Below are positions 7,909 through 14,578 of a stretch of DNA of 16,637 nt, in pieces. The stretch spans positions 1 to 16,637 of the forward strand of contig JAZUAC010000025.1 of assembly GCA_045637775.1 (NCBI GenBank). The letters are read 5' to 3'. The notes beneath the pieces are model-generated. The model saw only the letters and a program-made list of their open reading frames with translations, ran no database searches and had not been told where the DNA came from. Every line of letters starts with the position of its first letter. Position 1 is the first letter of the stretch. Source of the DNA: UMGS172 sp045637775. GTDB taxonomy: Bacteria; Bacillota; Clostridia; Oscillospirales; Acutalibacteraceae. The position numbers and the translations under genes are program-made.

Positions 7909-8247
7909 ATGAACATTCAACCCCGTAACATCGTTACAGCTCTCATTCTTTCAATCGTAACCTGTGGTATCTATGGTATCTACTGGATCATCTGCATCAC
8001 CCGTGAAGCAGATTCCGTAAAGGATCCCGCTGCCGATACTTTGTTGGACATCATCCTTATGTTGTTCCTTCCCTTTATCGGTCTCTACCTCGTCGAGAAG
8101 AAGTTCACCGAGGGCTGCGCAGCAAGAGGTGTTGCTCACAAGGATAACTCCATTGTATACCTTGTTCTTGGTTTGTTTGGTTTGAGCATTGTTGCTCTTT
8201 GCATGATGCAGAACGACCTTAACAAGTTGGCAACTCCCGCACAGTAA
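7909..8247 (+). CDS. DUF4234-like small membrane protein
   Basis: This 112-residue protein starts with the DUF4234-type pattern: an Arg-Asn, a hydrophobic stretch, then SIVTCGIYGIYWIICIT, followed by acidic and basic loops and two further hydrophobic segments (about 44-60 and 81-97). The family is small integral membrane proteins of unknown function. I chose ATG 7909 because GGAGG (7897-7901) is 7 nt upstream, a near-perfect Shine-Dalgarno; the in-frame TTG at 7891 lies before it. Together with the good promoter and the U-rich terminator this suggests strong expression. Its neighbours on both sides, DUF2752 and the zinc-ribbon membrane protein, are also small membrane proteins. Confidence 0.8.
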   Translation: MNIQPRNIVTALILSIVTCGIYGIYWIICITREADSVKDPAADTLLDIILMLFLPFIGLYLVEKKFTEGCAARGVAHKDNSIVYLVLGLFGLSIVALCMMQNDLNKLATPAQ

Positions 8248-8260
8248 TAAATAAATACAT

Positions 8261-8300
8261 AAAAAAAAGAGGTCATTCTCAAGAATGACCTCTTTTTTTT
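8261..8300. terminator. Bidirectional intrinsic terminator
   Basis: A fully symmetric hairpin with a GAGGTCATTC/GAATGACCTC core is flanked by eight A on the left and eight T on the right. It therefore works as a U-tract terminator for the DUF4234 gene on the plus strand and for the zinc-ribbon gene on the minus strand. Confidence 0.93.
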
Positions 8301-8309
8301 ATTTGTAAG

Positions 8310-8693
8310 TTAGTACATCCAGAAAATCTCTTCGAACAATGAGCCATAGAATGACTCAAGTGCAATGAAATAGAAGATTGTGCTGAGGATTGTAAATGCA
8401 ATAGAAACACAAAAACCAATAATTGCGCCCTTAAGAGCCGAGCCTGCCATCAGCGGCTGTGTATCCTTATTGATGGCCCAAATAATCAAACCTGCCAAAG
8501 GAATAAAGAAACCTAAAACTGCCATACCAATATTAGGTGCATCAGGTTGTGCCTGAGGCTGAGGCTGTGGTGGCGGAGGCGGCGGAGGTGTTTGATACTG
8601 ATAATTAGGTTGTGTAGGTCCGGTACTGCAACCGCAATGGACACAATACACAGCTTCATTCATAATTTCTTTGCCGCAATTTCTACAATACAA
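8310..8693 (-). CDS. Zinc-ribbon membrane protein with proline-rich linker, TTG start
   Basis: This 127-residue protein begins with a zinc-ribbon (CRNCG near residues 3-7 and CVHCG near 17-21). A Tyr/Gln and then poly-Pro/Pro-Gln linker (about 28-50) follows, then two hydrophobic segments (about 56-74 and 88-112). This architecture is common in Firmicute membrane proteins of unknown role (zinc_ribbon_2 type with a DUF4190-like or TM2-like tail). The start codon appears to be TTG: an in-frame TGA lies 18 nt upstream with no ATG or GTG between, and GAGAGAGGA is at proper distance. It has its own strong promoter and shares a terminator with the convergent DUF4234 gene. Weak read-through from the upstream acyltransferase is also possible. 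Confidence 0.78.
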   Translation of the reverse strand: MYCRNCGKEIMNEAVYCVHCGCSTGPTQPNYQYQTPPPPPPPQPQPQAQPDAPNIGMAVLGFFIPLAGLIIWAINKDTQPLMAGSALKGAIIGFCVSIAFTILSTIFYFIALESFYGSLFEEIFWMY

Positions 8694-8730
8694 TAATATC
8701 TTCCTCTCTCAACGTAATATTTATACCTTT

Positions 8731-8759
8731 ATTATACATAACTATACAACCTAAGTCAA
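8731..8759 (-). promoter_or_regulatory. Promoter of the zinc-ribbon gene
   Basis: TTGACT (8754-8759), a 17-nt spacer and a perfect TATAAT (8731-8736), with a start near 8724 and a leader of about 31 nt. Confidence 0.82.
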
Positions 8760-8807
8760 CATTTTTCGACATTTATAGCACAAATCAGCTTGTTCCGTGT
8801 ACACTCC

Positions 8808-9932
8808 TCAAAAGTATTCCTTTATCTTCAAAAAGAATTTAAGCGAAAACAGTTTATCAAAGCATCCTTTAACAAGCTCTAAAAATCTATCAATAAACCC
8901 AACGTACAACCTTTCAACGCAGTATATTCTGAACAATTCAATGATTGCACAGACCGCAAATACCACAAATATCTGCAGGACGGTATATGGTGCTAAAAAC
9001 GCACTGTCGGCATATGCTTTGTTATTAAATATCGTTTTCCACAAAAGTTCACGGATATAATTGTTTTCATGAATAAGATAAACGCCAAAGGTTGCCGACG
9101 ACACTACATTCACTATCGGTTTGTAGCCCATGTTAAGGTTAAGAAATCCCAGGAACAGCAACAAAGCTATAAGTAACATTGGGAACATATACATCTCATG
9201 GAAATAGGTTATGCGCTTTGCGAAAAATTCATCATCTGTACCCAAAACCATATACATTACAGTCCAAGCATATATAAGCAAGGTCGCAACACATGCTCCC
9301 AATATACAGAAGCAACTCTTGAACCTTGTTGTATCAACATGAAGCCTTATATAGCCTGCCAAGGAATACAAGAATACAAACCAAAGCAACGAGTTGGATT
9401 GAACCCTTTGGTTTATCAATGACGGCATAACGCACCAACACAGTCCCGTAATCAATAAAAATTTTCCATACGCTTTTTTGTCAAGAGAATTTAAAAGGCG
9501 ATTGATAAACGGTGACAACAGCAACAGTATAAAATAGGTGCCTGCAAACCACCATTTTGAATGAGTAACCGGCATGAAGTTTTTAAACGCACCCTTCATC
9601 GTTAACGCCTCATCAAACGCCACCATAGCTATTAAATAAAGCGAAGCCGAATAAGTGAATATCTGCAACCACAGCTTGACCGTCTTATTGTGACTTAAAG
9701 CAGGACTTGTCACCGAAAAATATCCGGATATTAAGACAAATATATTTACGCCTACCTTACCTCCTATTTGAATAAACTGAATCCACAGTCTGTTAAATGT
9801 CACCGTATCGCTCGGGAACCCGAAACCGCTATGTACCGCCACATGGTGTGCTACAATAATAAGCATAGCAATGATTCTGAGCAATTCAATATTTGATTGC
9901 CGTTTCTTGGGCGCTGACAACGTATTTTTCAT
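8808..9932 (-). CDS. Acyltransferase family 3 membrane protein (OafA/YrhL-like)
   Basis: This 374-residue integral membrane protein has about ten hydrophobic segments. The N-terminal acyltransferase-3 block is clear: basic cytosolic start, NIELLRIIAMLIIVAHH with the conserved His pair (about H28-H29), then GGKVGVNIFVLISGYF. Members move acetyl or succinyl groups onto exported glycans, teichoic acids or peptidoglycan; the acceptor here is not identifiable. GAGGAG lies 9 nt upstream of ATG 9932. There is no recognisable hairpin after the stop, so read-through toward the zinc-ribbon gene on the same strand is possible. No glycan-cluster glycosyltransferases adjoin, which suggests an isolated modification enzyme. 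Confidence 0.87.
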   Translation of the reverse strand: MKNTLSAPKKRQSNIELLRIIAMLIIVAHHVAVHSGFGFPSDTVTFNRLWIQFIQIGGKVGVNIFVLISGYFSVTSPALSHNKTVKLWLQIFTYSASLYLIAMVAFDEALTMKGAFKNFMPVTHSKWWFAGTYFILLLLSPFINRLLNSLDKKAYGKFLLITGLCWCVMPSLINQRVQSNSLLWFVFLYSLAGYIRLHVDTTRFKSCFCILGACVATLLIYAWTVMYMVLGTDDEFFAKRITYFHEMYMFPMLLIALLLFLGFLNLNMGYKPIVNVVSSATFGVYLIHENNYIRELLWKTIFNNKAYADSAFLAPYTVLQIFVVFAVCAIIELFRIYCVERLYVGFIDRFLELVKGCFDKLFSLKFFLKIKEYF

Positions 9933-9974
9933 TATTCACAACTCCTCATACAGAGTTAAATCTCATACATTGAT

Positions 9975-10003
9975 ATAGTAGCACACTTATATTGTGATTG
10001 CAA
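9975..10003 (-). promoter_or_regulatory. Candidate promoter of the first acyltransferase
   Basis: TTGCAA (9998-10003), a 17-nt spacer and TACTAT (9975-9980), with a leader of about 35 nt before ATG 9932. Confidence 0.5.
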
Positions 10004-10066
10004 TAAAAAACACACAAACCTGATAACAACAAGAAATACTATACCATTGAAAAGACACAGTGCCTA

Positions 10067-10327
10067 TTGCAATCTTCACTGGCTTTGGAAGAAGGAAAAC
10101 GAAGAACCAATTGTTTGCGATTTGAATCCCGTCATCCCAAAACCGACGAAAACTACATTGTTTGGCGTTGCAACAATTTAAAACACGCTGACATTATTGA
10201 TGCCGCCCGCAACAATAAAGATTTGAACAGCTTACTTTCGATTTTTGACGAAATCAAGAACACAACCCACTGCTCAAGTAGATGTGGTGGCTGCTACAAT
10301 AGGTTCTCACTATCATTTCTGAAATGA
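10067..10327 (+). CDS. Doubtful small Cys-containing ORF, possibly a gene remnant
   Basis: An open frame of 86 codons from a TTG, open back to a TAA at 10004 without any ATG or GTG. It has no clear Shine-Dalgarno and no obvious promoter. The product is soluble and charged, with Cys at 16, 35, 69, 73 and 76, including the cluster CSSRCGGC, which could bind metal. I do not recognise the family. The codon choice looks protein-like, and a hairpin terminator begins 31 nt after the stop, but that hairpin also serves the convergent glycerate kinase. It could be a small gene with an unusual start or the 3' end of a decayed gene. The rest of the interval 9933-10391 holds only the acyltransferase promoter and this terminator. 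Confidence 0.3.
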   Translation: MQSSLALEEGKRRTNCLRFESRHPKTDENYIVWRCNNLKHADIIDAARNNKDLNSLLSIFDEIKNTTHCSSRCGGCYNRFSLSFLK

Positions 10328-10357
10328 TGCGCGGAGATTTGCGATGATTTAAATAAC

Positions 10358-10385
10358 AAAAACCTCGGAGCAATCCGAGGTTTTT
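10358..10385. terminator. Bidirectional hairpin terminator
   Basis: A perfect 12-bp stem (10358-10369 with 10374-10385) has a GCAA loop. T-runs lie on both strands. It starts 7 nt after the glycerate kinase stop on the minus strand. Confidence 0.88.
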
Positions 10386-10391
10386 GCTTTT

Positions 10392-11537
10392 TCAAATCAA
10401 CAATCTGAACACCTGATATGCAGTTGCAGTTAAGTTTTTGTACGCATTATCGGCATTGAGTGCGTCTTCCAAGGTTGTAACACCCCTTAGAATCGGGAAA
10501 AATGCGTCAATTCCCCGGTCGTTGCACACTTCAGCATCATCGGTTACACAACCCGAAAACGCAACTACCCTTTTGCCGTATTTTTTGGCAAGTTTTGCAA
10601 CTCCGATTGGTGCTTTTCCCATAACGGTTTGAGAATCAAGTCTACCCTCACCCGTTACAACAATATCGGCATTTTTTATGTCATTTTCAAGACCGATTTC
10701 ATCCAAAACAATCTCGATTCCCGACTTCAATGTAGCGTTGGTAAAGGTCAAAAACGCAAATCCCAAACCACCTGCCGCACCGGCTCCCGCATGAGTTTCA
10801 TCGGCTTTGCTCGAAACGGTTTTGGCTATTTGAGCATATTCCCCGAGCCACATATCCATATCTTTAATCATTTCGGGTGTGGCACCCTTTTGAGGCGCAA
10901 ACACCGCACTACAACCATTTTCCCCACAAAGAGGATTTGTAACATCGCAGGCAACATTAAAAGTACACTGAGAAAGCTCAGGCAAAACGCGGTCGGTTTT
11001 AATTTCATGCAAGTCTTTAAGACCGTTTGCACCCAAAGCAACACGGCTACCGTTTTTATCTAAAAATTCATAACCCAAAGCAGTCAGCATACCCAAGCCG
11101 CCATCATTGGTAGCACTGCCGCCTATACCAACAATAAACCGCCTGCATCCTCTCAAAATCGCATCCTTAATAAGCTCACCAACGCCATAGGTTGTGGTTT
11201 TTAAGGGGTTTCTCTCATCATGAGAAATAAGCGTTATTCCCGCTGCCGATGCCATTTCGATAACGGCAGTATTTTTATTCAAAATACAGTATTTTGCAGT
11301 AACAGGTTTCATCAACGGGCCGTTTACCGTTAATTCAACGACCTCCGAGTCCAAACCCGAAGCCAAAGCCTCAACCGTACCCTCTCCGCCGTCAGCCAAG
11401 GGTTTAACCAAAACATCGCTGTTTTTATCCAGTTTTAAGATCGCATCTCTGACTGCATTTCCCGCTTGTAAAGACGACAAACTGCCTTTAAACGAATCTA
11501 TTGCAACTACAACCTTCAAATGTCGTGTGTTCGTCAT
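10392..11537 (-). CDS. glxK: Glycerate kinase (GlxK/GarK family, glycerate 2-kinase)
   Basis: This 381-residue protein has the length usual for the family. Characteristic blocks are AIDSFKGSLSS (12-22), PLADGGEGT (46-54), GIGGSATNDGGLGM (137-150), GAGAAGGLGF (251-260) and VTGEGRLDSQT (294-304). The family phosphorylates D-glycerate with ATP, typically to 2-phosphoglycerate, feeding lower glycolysis in the cytosol. I chose ATG 11537 with AAGGTG (11543-11548) 5 nt upstream; an in-frame TTG at 11558 lies further upstream and is less likely. It is a single-gene unit between two terminators, with no glycerate or glyoxylate genes beside it. An ApgM-type mutase gene is about 3 kb away and PPDK 5 kb away. 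A metabolic link to these is plausible, but they are separate transcription units. Confidence 0.93.
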   Translation of the reverse strand: MTNTRHLKVVVAIDSFKGSLSSLQAGNAVRDAILKLDKNSDVLVKPLADGGEGTVEALASGLDSEVVELTVNGPLMKPVTAKYCILNKNTAVIEMASAAGITLISHDERNPLKTTTYGVGELIKDAILRGCRRFIVGIGGSATNDGGLGMLTALGYEFLDKNGSRVALGANGLKDLHEIKTDRVLPELSQCTFNVACDVTNPLCGENGCSAVFAPQKGATPEMIKDMDMWLGEYAQIAKTVSSKADETHAGAGAAGGLGFAFLTFTNATLKSGIEIVLDEIGLENDIKNADIVVTGEGRLDSQTVMGKAPIGVAKLAKKYGKRVVAFSGCVTDDAEVCNDRGIDAFFPILRGVTTLEDALNADNAYKNLTATAYQVFRLLI

Positions 11538-11575
11538 TATCGCACCTTCAAATTCCAATTTTATCGGTCAGTTGT

Positions 11576-11604
11576 ATTATATCATAATTCCAGCGATTAT
11601 TAAA
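11576..11604 (-). promoter_or_regulatory. Promoter of glycerate kinase
   Basis: A perfect -10 TATAAT (11576-11581) with a 17-nt spacer and a weak -35 TTTAAT (11599-11604). Confidence 0.55.
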
Positions 11605-11612
11605 GAGGATAT

Positions 11613-11645
11613 TAAAAAATCCCGCGATTTCAAAAAACCACGGGA
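11613..11645 (-). terminator. Terminator of the DUF5714-ArsC gene
   Basis: On the minus strand a 7-bp stem with one G-U pair (11639-11645 with 11620-11626) and a 12-nt loop is followed by six T (11614-11619). It lies about 115 nt after the stop at 11759. The stretch between shows no gene. Confidence 0.6.
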
Positions 11646-11758
11646 AATTTCAAGTTTATTCAACCACCATCCGCTACATAAACACTTTAGTTAGTGAGTT
11701 TGAGTATCTCTCACTCCCGCATATTACAGCCTGCGGTGCAGTACGCAAAAGTGGAGAA

Positions 11759-12835
11759 TTATTTGTATTCGTCTTTTAGTTTCAAAATCTTTTCTTCTAT
11801 CTTTTTGATGATTATCTTAAATTCCTCATCCGTTTTTCCTGTGGGGTCTGTTAGCTCCCAATTATCATCAAATGCCCTGCCAATAAAAGGGCAACCCACA
11901 TTACACCCCATTGAAATTGCCACATCGGGATTTGGAATATCTGTAATTAATTTCGAATACTGTGTTTGTTCCATATCAATCCCATACAGTTCTTTCATGA
12001 TTCTGACGGCATCCTGGTTGATTTTGGGTTTTGTCTCTGTTCCGGCAGAATATGATTCAAATACATCTGTCGCCAAGTGTTTTCCCAACGCTTCTGCAAT
12101 CTGACTGCGACACGAATTATGTACACAAATAAAAGCAACCTTTTTCTTTGCCTTTTTATAAAACGGACATTCTTCCCCTATGCATTGATTGTTCATATGA
12201 GAACGAGAACAGGTTACGGGATTAAGCTCCATCCTAACCCCTAACTTCTCGTTTGTGAATTTGACCGCTTCAATAATGGCAAGATAAGAATCTCTTTTGC
12301 AACAACGAGGGCCACCGTTTTCCCCTATTGCTTTCAAAGCTCTTGCCGTCATTTGATTGGAAAGACCCCAAGCCTCTTTTGCAAGTGGTGTTGATTTTAA
12401 TGCAATAGAAACAAACATACCTGTGCTAACACCTGCTCCACAGGCGCCCCAAAATCCACAAGCACCACCGGGCACCTGCTTTGCTCTTTTTTGCATTTCA
12501 TAAAGTGCGGTTTTTAAGTCTATATCCCCACCCGCATTTTTATACGCAGTTAAAAGTGCAGAGCCAACCATAGTGTGATGTTCGGGACCGTGCATATGGC
12601 AGGATGGCAAACCCATCATTTCTTCCATAATCTCGATAGGATTTTGGGACTTGCTGTTAAAGCATATCGAAATGATTTGATCCATTCCGCTTGTATGACA
12701 TTCATCACAAACGAAATGTCCGTTTATACACCTTGTTTTGCTACTTTGCCTTTTATGGCAAAGTTCGCATTCCATCACTTCATCAGTTTCAAGATATTTT
12801 AACGGTGCTTTGCAAATCAAACATTCTTCACTCAT
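11759..12835 (-). CDS. DUF5714 - ArsC (arsenate reductase / LMW phosphatase fold) fusion protein
   Basis: This 358-residue cytosolic protein has two parts. Residues 1-225 form a Cys-rich DUF5714-like domain: a zinc-ribbon-like start (C5, C8, C23, C26, C36, C43, C46), then GPEHH (83-87), PGGACGFWGACGAG (122-135), GGPRCCKRD (174-182) and C218/C223. Residues 230-358 form an ArsC domain of the thioredoxin-coupled, low-molecular-weight phosphatase type. Its P-loop is C237-VHNSC-R243, the redox Cys lie in MGCNVGCP (C311, C315), and WELTDP carries the catalytic Asp (D330). ArsC reduces arsenate to arsenite. No arsR, efflux pump or thioredoxin gene adjoins, so a role in arsenic is inferred only. GGAGGG lies 7 nt before ATG 12835. 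The frame is continuous, so the fusion is not a frameshift artefact. Confidence 0.85.
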   Translation of the reverse strand: MSEECLICKAPLKYLETDEVMECELCHKRQSSKTRCINGHFVCDECHTSGMDQIISICFNSKSQNPIEIMEEMMGLPSCHMHGPEHHTMVGSALLTAYKNAGGDIDLKTALYEMQKRAKQVPGGACGFWGACGAGVSTGMFVSIALKSTPLAKEAWGLSNQMTARALKAIGENGGPRCCKRDSYLAIIEAVKFTNEKLGVRMELNPVTCSRSHMNNQCIGEECPFYKKAKKKVAFICVHNSCRSQIAEALGKHLATDVFESYSAGTETKPKINQDAVRIMKELYGIDMEQTQYSKLITDIPNPDVAISMGCNVGCPFIGRAFDDNWELTDPTGKTDEEFKIIIKKIEEKILKLKDEYK

Positions 12836-12871
12836 TTTTATACCCTCCGAAAATTCTCGCTTGTCGATTAA

Positions 12872-12900
12872 ATTATACCATTTTCATTCCGATAATTCAA
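12872..12900 (-). promoter_or_regulatory. Promoter of the DUF5714-ArsC gene
   Basis: TTGAAT (12895-12900), a 17-nt spacer and a perfect TATAAT (12872-12877). Confidence 0.72.
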
Positions 12901-12907
12901 TGATTAT

Positions 12908-12933
12908 AAAAAATCCACCCGAATTTCTTCGGG
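12908..12933 (-). terminator. Orphan terminator-like hairpin
   Basis: On the minus strand CCCGAA-GAAA-TTCGGG (12918-12933) is followed by TGGA and six T. No minus-strand gene ends here. It sits just upstream of the DUF5714-ArsC promoter and may insulate it or be left over from a lost gene. Confidence 0.5.
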
Positions 12934-13017
12934 CAATAGTCGTGGGGCAATACATATCCTTTTTATGTCACCGGTAAACGACAACTTAACCGATTCAGAT
13001 AACCTACGAATGCAACA

Positions 13018-13046
13018 TTGACTTGGTTTGAATTATGTGTTATTAT
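13018..13046 (+). promoter_or_regulatory. Promoter of the second acyltransferase
   Basis: TTGACT (13018-13023), a 17-nt spacer and TATTAT (13041-13046), about 33 nt before ATG 13079. Confidence 0.72.
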
Positions 13047-13078
13047 GGGTGCAAATTTAAAGAGAGGTAGTAAAGGCA

Positions 13079-14128
13079 ATGGAGAAAAAATATAATATCT
13101 GTTATGATGTTTTAACAATCCTGGCTTGTTTAATGGTGGTGTTTTTTCATACAAACGGAATTCTATATACATATTCCGACACCTTAAGCTGGAAAATCAG
13201 TGTTGTAGAACGATGTGTAGTATACAGCGCTATTCCTATTTTCTTTATGTTAACCGGAGCAAAATTGATGAACTACCGCAACAGGTGTTCCACCAAAGAG
13301 TATGCCAAAAAAAGAGTTCAACGGCTACTTATACCATTTATTTTTTGGAATATTCTTTATATGGTTTATCAAAGAATACAAACACCGGATGCTTCATTTC
13401 ACACCATAAAAGAGTTTATTTCCATGTTCCTCAACTCAGAGTTTCAAGATAGATTTTGGTTCTTTATTCCACTGTTTTCCATCTATGCTGCAATCCCGAT
13501 CATTTCATTGGTTCTTCAAGTGGAAAATCATAGAAAATATCTTTGGTATGCAGTATATACAACCTTTGCTTTGAATTGGTTGTTAAGACCCTTGTGTTTC
13601 TTGACAGGAATCGAGTACAATTCATACTTAACCATGCCTGTTAGCGGTGGATTTATGGTTTATGTTCTGTTTGGCTATTTGATCAGTACAGAGCAATGGT
13701 GTCGTTACAAAAGGATAATATTGTACTTATTAGCAGCAGTTAGTGAAGTTTTCACCATCGCATATACTATTTTTGTCTCAGATACCCAAGAAACATCCGT
13801 GTTGTCTATGGTTTCTTATCAGTATTTCCCATCTGCCCTGACCGGAGCAGCTATATTTGTTTTTGTCAAGCACCTGTTTGATAAACCTGCAATTACTGAG
13901 GCTTTACTTCGCCGAAACAAGCTTGTGCACCTAATACGCAATGTTTCAGGGTGCTGTTTGGGAGTTTGGCTTACACACTCCTTTGCGATTATTGTCGCAA
14001 CCAAAATCACGGGCATGCCATCGAGTAGTTATGTATTTCGTTTTGTATTACCATTAGTAATCTTCGTAGGTTGTGTTTTCGGAGTTTGGATTGTAAAGAA
14101 AATTCCGTTACTTAAAAACATTGTGTGA
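13079..14128 (+). CDS. Acyltransferase family 3 membrane protein
   Basis: This 349-residue integral membrane protein has about ten hydrophobic segments. Acyltransferase-3 signatures are the N-terminal LTILACLMVVFFHTNG with the conserved His (about H22), PIFFMLTGAKLM, and the basic loop EYAKKRVQRLLIPFIFW before the next membrane span. The likely role is O-acylation of a surface glycan or lipid-linked sugar; the acceptor is unknown. AGAGG (13063-13067) lies 11 nt upstream of the ATG, a rather long spacing. It is clearly different in sequence from the other acyltransferase in this window (8808-9932), so this is not a recent duplicate. It is a stand-alone transcription unit ending in a hairpin about 85 nt downstream. 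Confidence 0.85.
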   Translation: MEKKYNICYDVLTILACLMVVFFHTNGILYTYSDTLSWKISVVERCVVYSAIPIFFMLTGAKLMNYRNRCSTKEYAKKRVQRLLIPFIFWNILYMVYQRIQTPDASFHTIKEFISMFLNSEFQDRFWFFIPLFSIYAAIPIISLVLQVENHRKYLWYAVYTTFALNWLLRPLCFLTGIEYNSYLTMPVSGGFMVYVLFGYLISTEQWCRYKRIILYLLAAVSEVFTIAYTIFVSDTQETSVLSMVSYQYFPSALTGAAIFVFVKHLFDKPAITEALLRRNKLVHLIRNVSGCCLGVWLTHSFAIIVATKITGMPSSSYVFRFVLPLVIFVGCVFGVWIVKKIPLLKNIV

Positions 14129-14211
14129 TAGCGCTGACGCGTTGCAACTCAAATCACTATATACTGTCCTGTATATCGCATTTGTTTTGCTATTTATTGT
14201 TCTAATTGCAA

Positions 14212-14252
14212 CTATCCCTCTACCGAAAAATCGGCAGAGGGATAGTTTTGTT
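14212..14252 (+). terminator. Intrinsic terminator of the second acyltransferase
   Basis: Stem 14212-14226 with 14231-14245 (one mismatch, AAAA loop) followed by TTTTGTTTTA. A smaller hairpin, ATATAC/GTATAT (14159-14176), precedes it in the 3' untranslated stretch. Confidence 0.85.
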
Positions 14253-14330
14253 TTATGATTTGACGGCAGAGTTGTACCCCTACCCTACTCAAAATCTAAT
14301 TACTTAGATTCTTTGATAGTCTTTTGATGA

Positions 14331-14461
14331 TTTGACACTGCGTGTCATGAATTGATACTTCGCATCATGAATTGAATTGCCATTCATTGTAATGCACCGT
14401 CAGGTGCAATTTATGCCACAAGGCAAATTATGGCGAAGCCAATTCACGCCCTCAAGGGCAA
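14331..14461. repeat. Ladder of short hairpins with A/T linkers
   Basis: This gene-free stretch contains at least six successive small hairpins whose centres are mostly 17-20 nt apart. They are TGACAC-tgc-GTGTCA (14333-14347), a degenerate GATAC-ttc-GCATC (14354-14366), TGCACC-gtca-GGTGCA (14393-14408), TGCC-acaa-GGCA (14414-14425), TGGC-gaa-GCCA (14431-14441) and GCCC-tcaa-GGGC (14448-14459). A slot near 14380 where a further unit would fall is degenerate. The linkers are variants of AATTCAT/AATTTAT. Stems differ between units while loops and linkers are alike, so this is a structured element rather than a sequence repeat. It may be a dispersed intergenic element; its function is unknown. 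Confidence 0.6.
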
Positions 14462-14467
14462 TTCATT

Positions 14468-14531
14468 GGGCTAATTCCAACAAAAAATCGCCGCTTGAAT
14501 GAGCGACGATTTTTTTGTTAGGAATTAGCCC
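14468..14531. terminator. Long imperfect palindrome acting as bidirectional terminator
   Basis: Arms 14468-14495 and 14502-14531 match over nearly their whole length (two single-base bulges, one mismatch) around a 6-nt loop. The inner part has A and T runs flanking a G/C core, giving a terminator on both strands, most usefully for the GNAT gene ending at 14579. The outer part, GGGCTAATTCC/GGAATTAGCCC, extends it beyond a normal terminator. A further hairpin, TGTGCT/AGCACA, lies at 14544-14561. Confidence 0.75.
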
Positions 14532-14578
14532 TTGATTGCAGCCTGTGCTATTGACAGCACAAGGACTTCCTGTTTTCG

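Noticed and set aside
8797..9060. 87-codon plus-strand frame at the end of the first acyltransferase gene
   Set aside because: Overlaps the acyltransferase on the opposite strand; no family match or RBS.
11640..11758. tRNA or remnant gene between glycerate kinase and DUF5714-ArsC
   Set aside because: No cloverleaf or T-loop sequence and only a short open frame; apart from the terminator nothing can be supported.
14331..14461. Possible CRISPR array
   Set aside because: The spacing is regular, but the units are hairpins with differing stems, no identical 24-36 nt direct repeats exist, and there are no cas genes.
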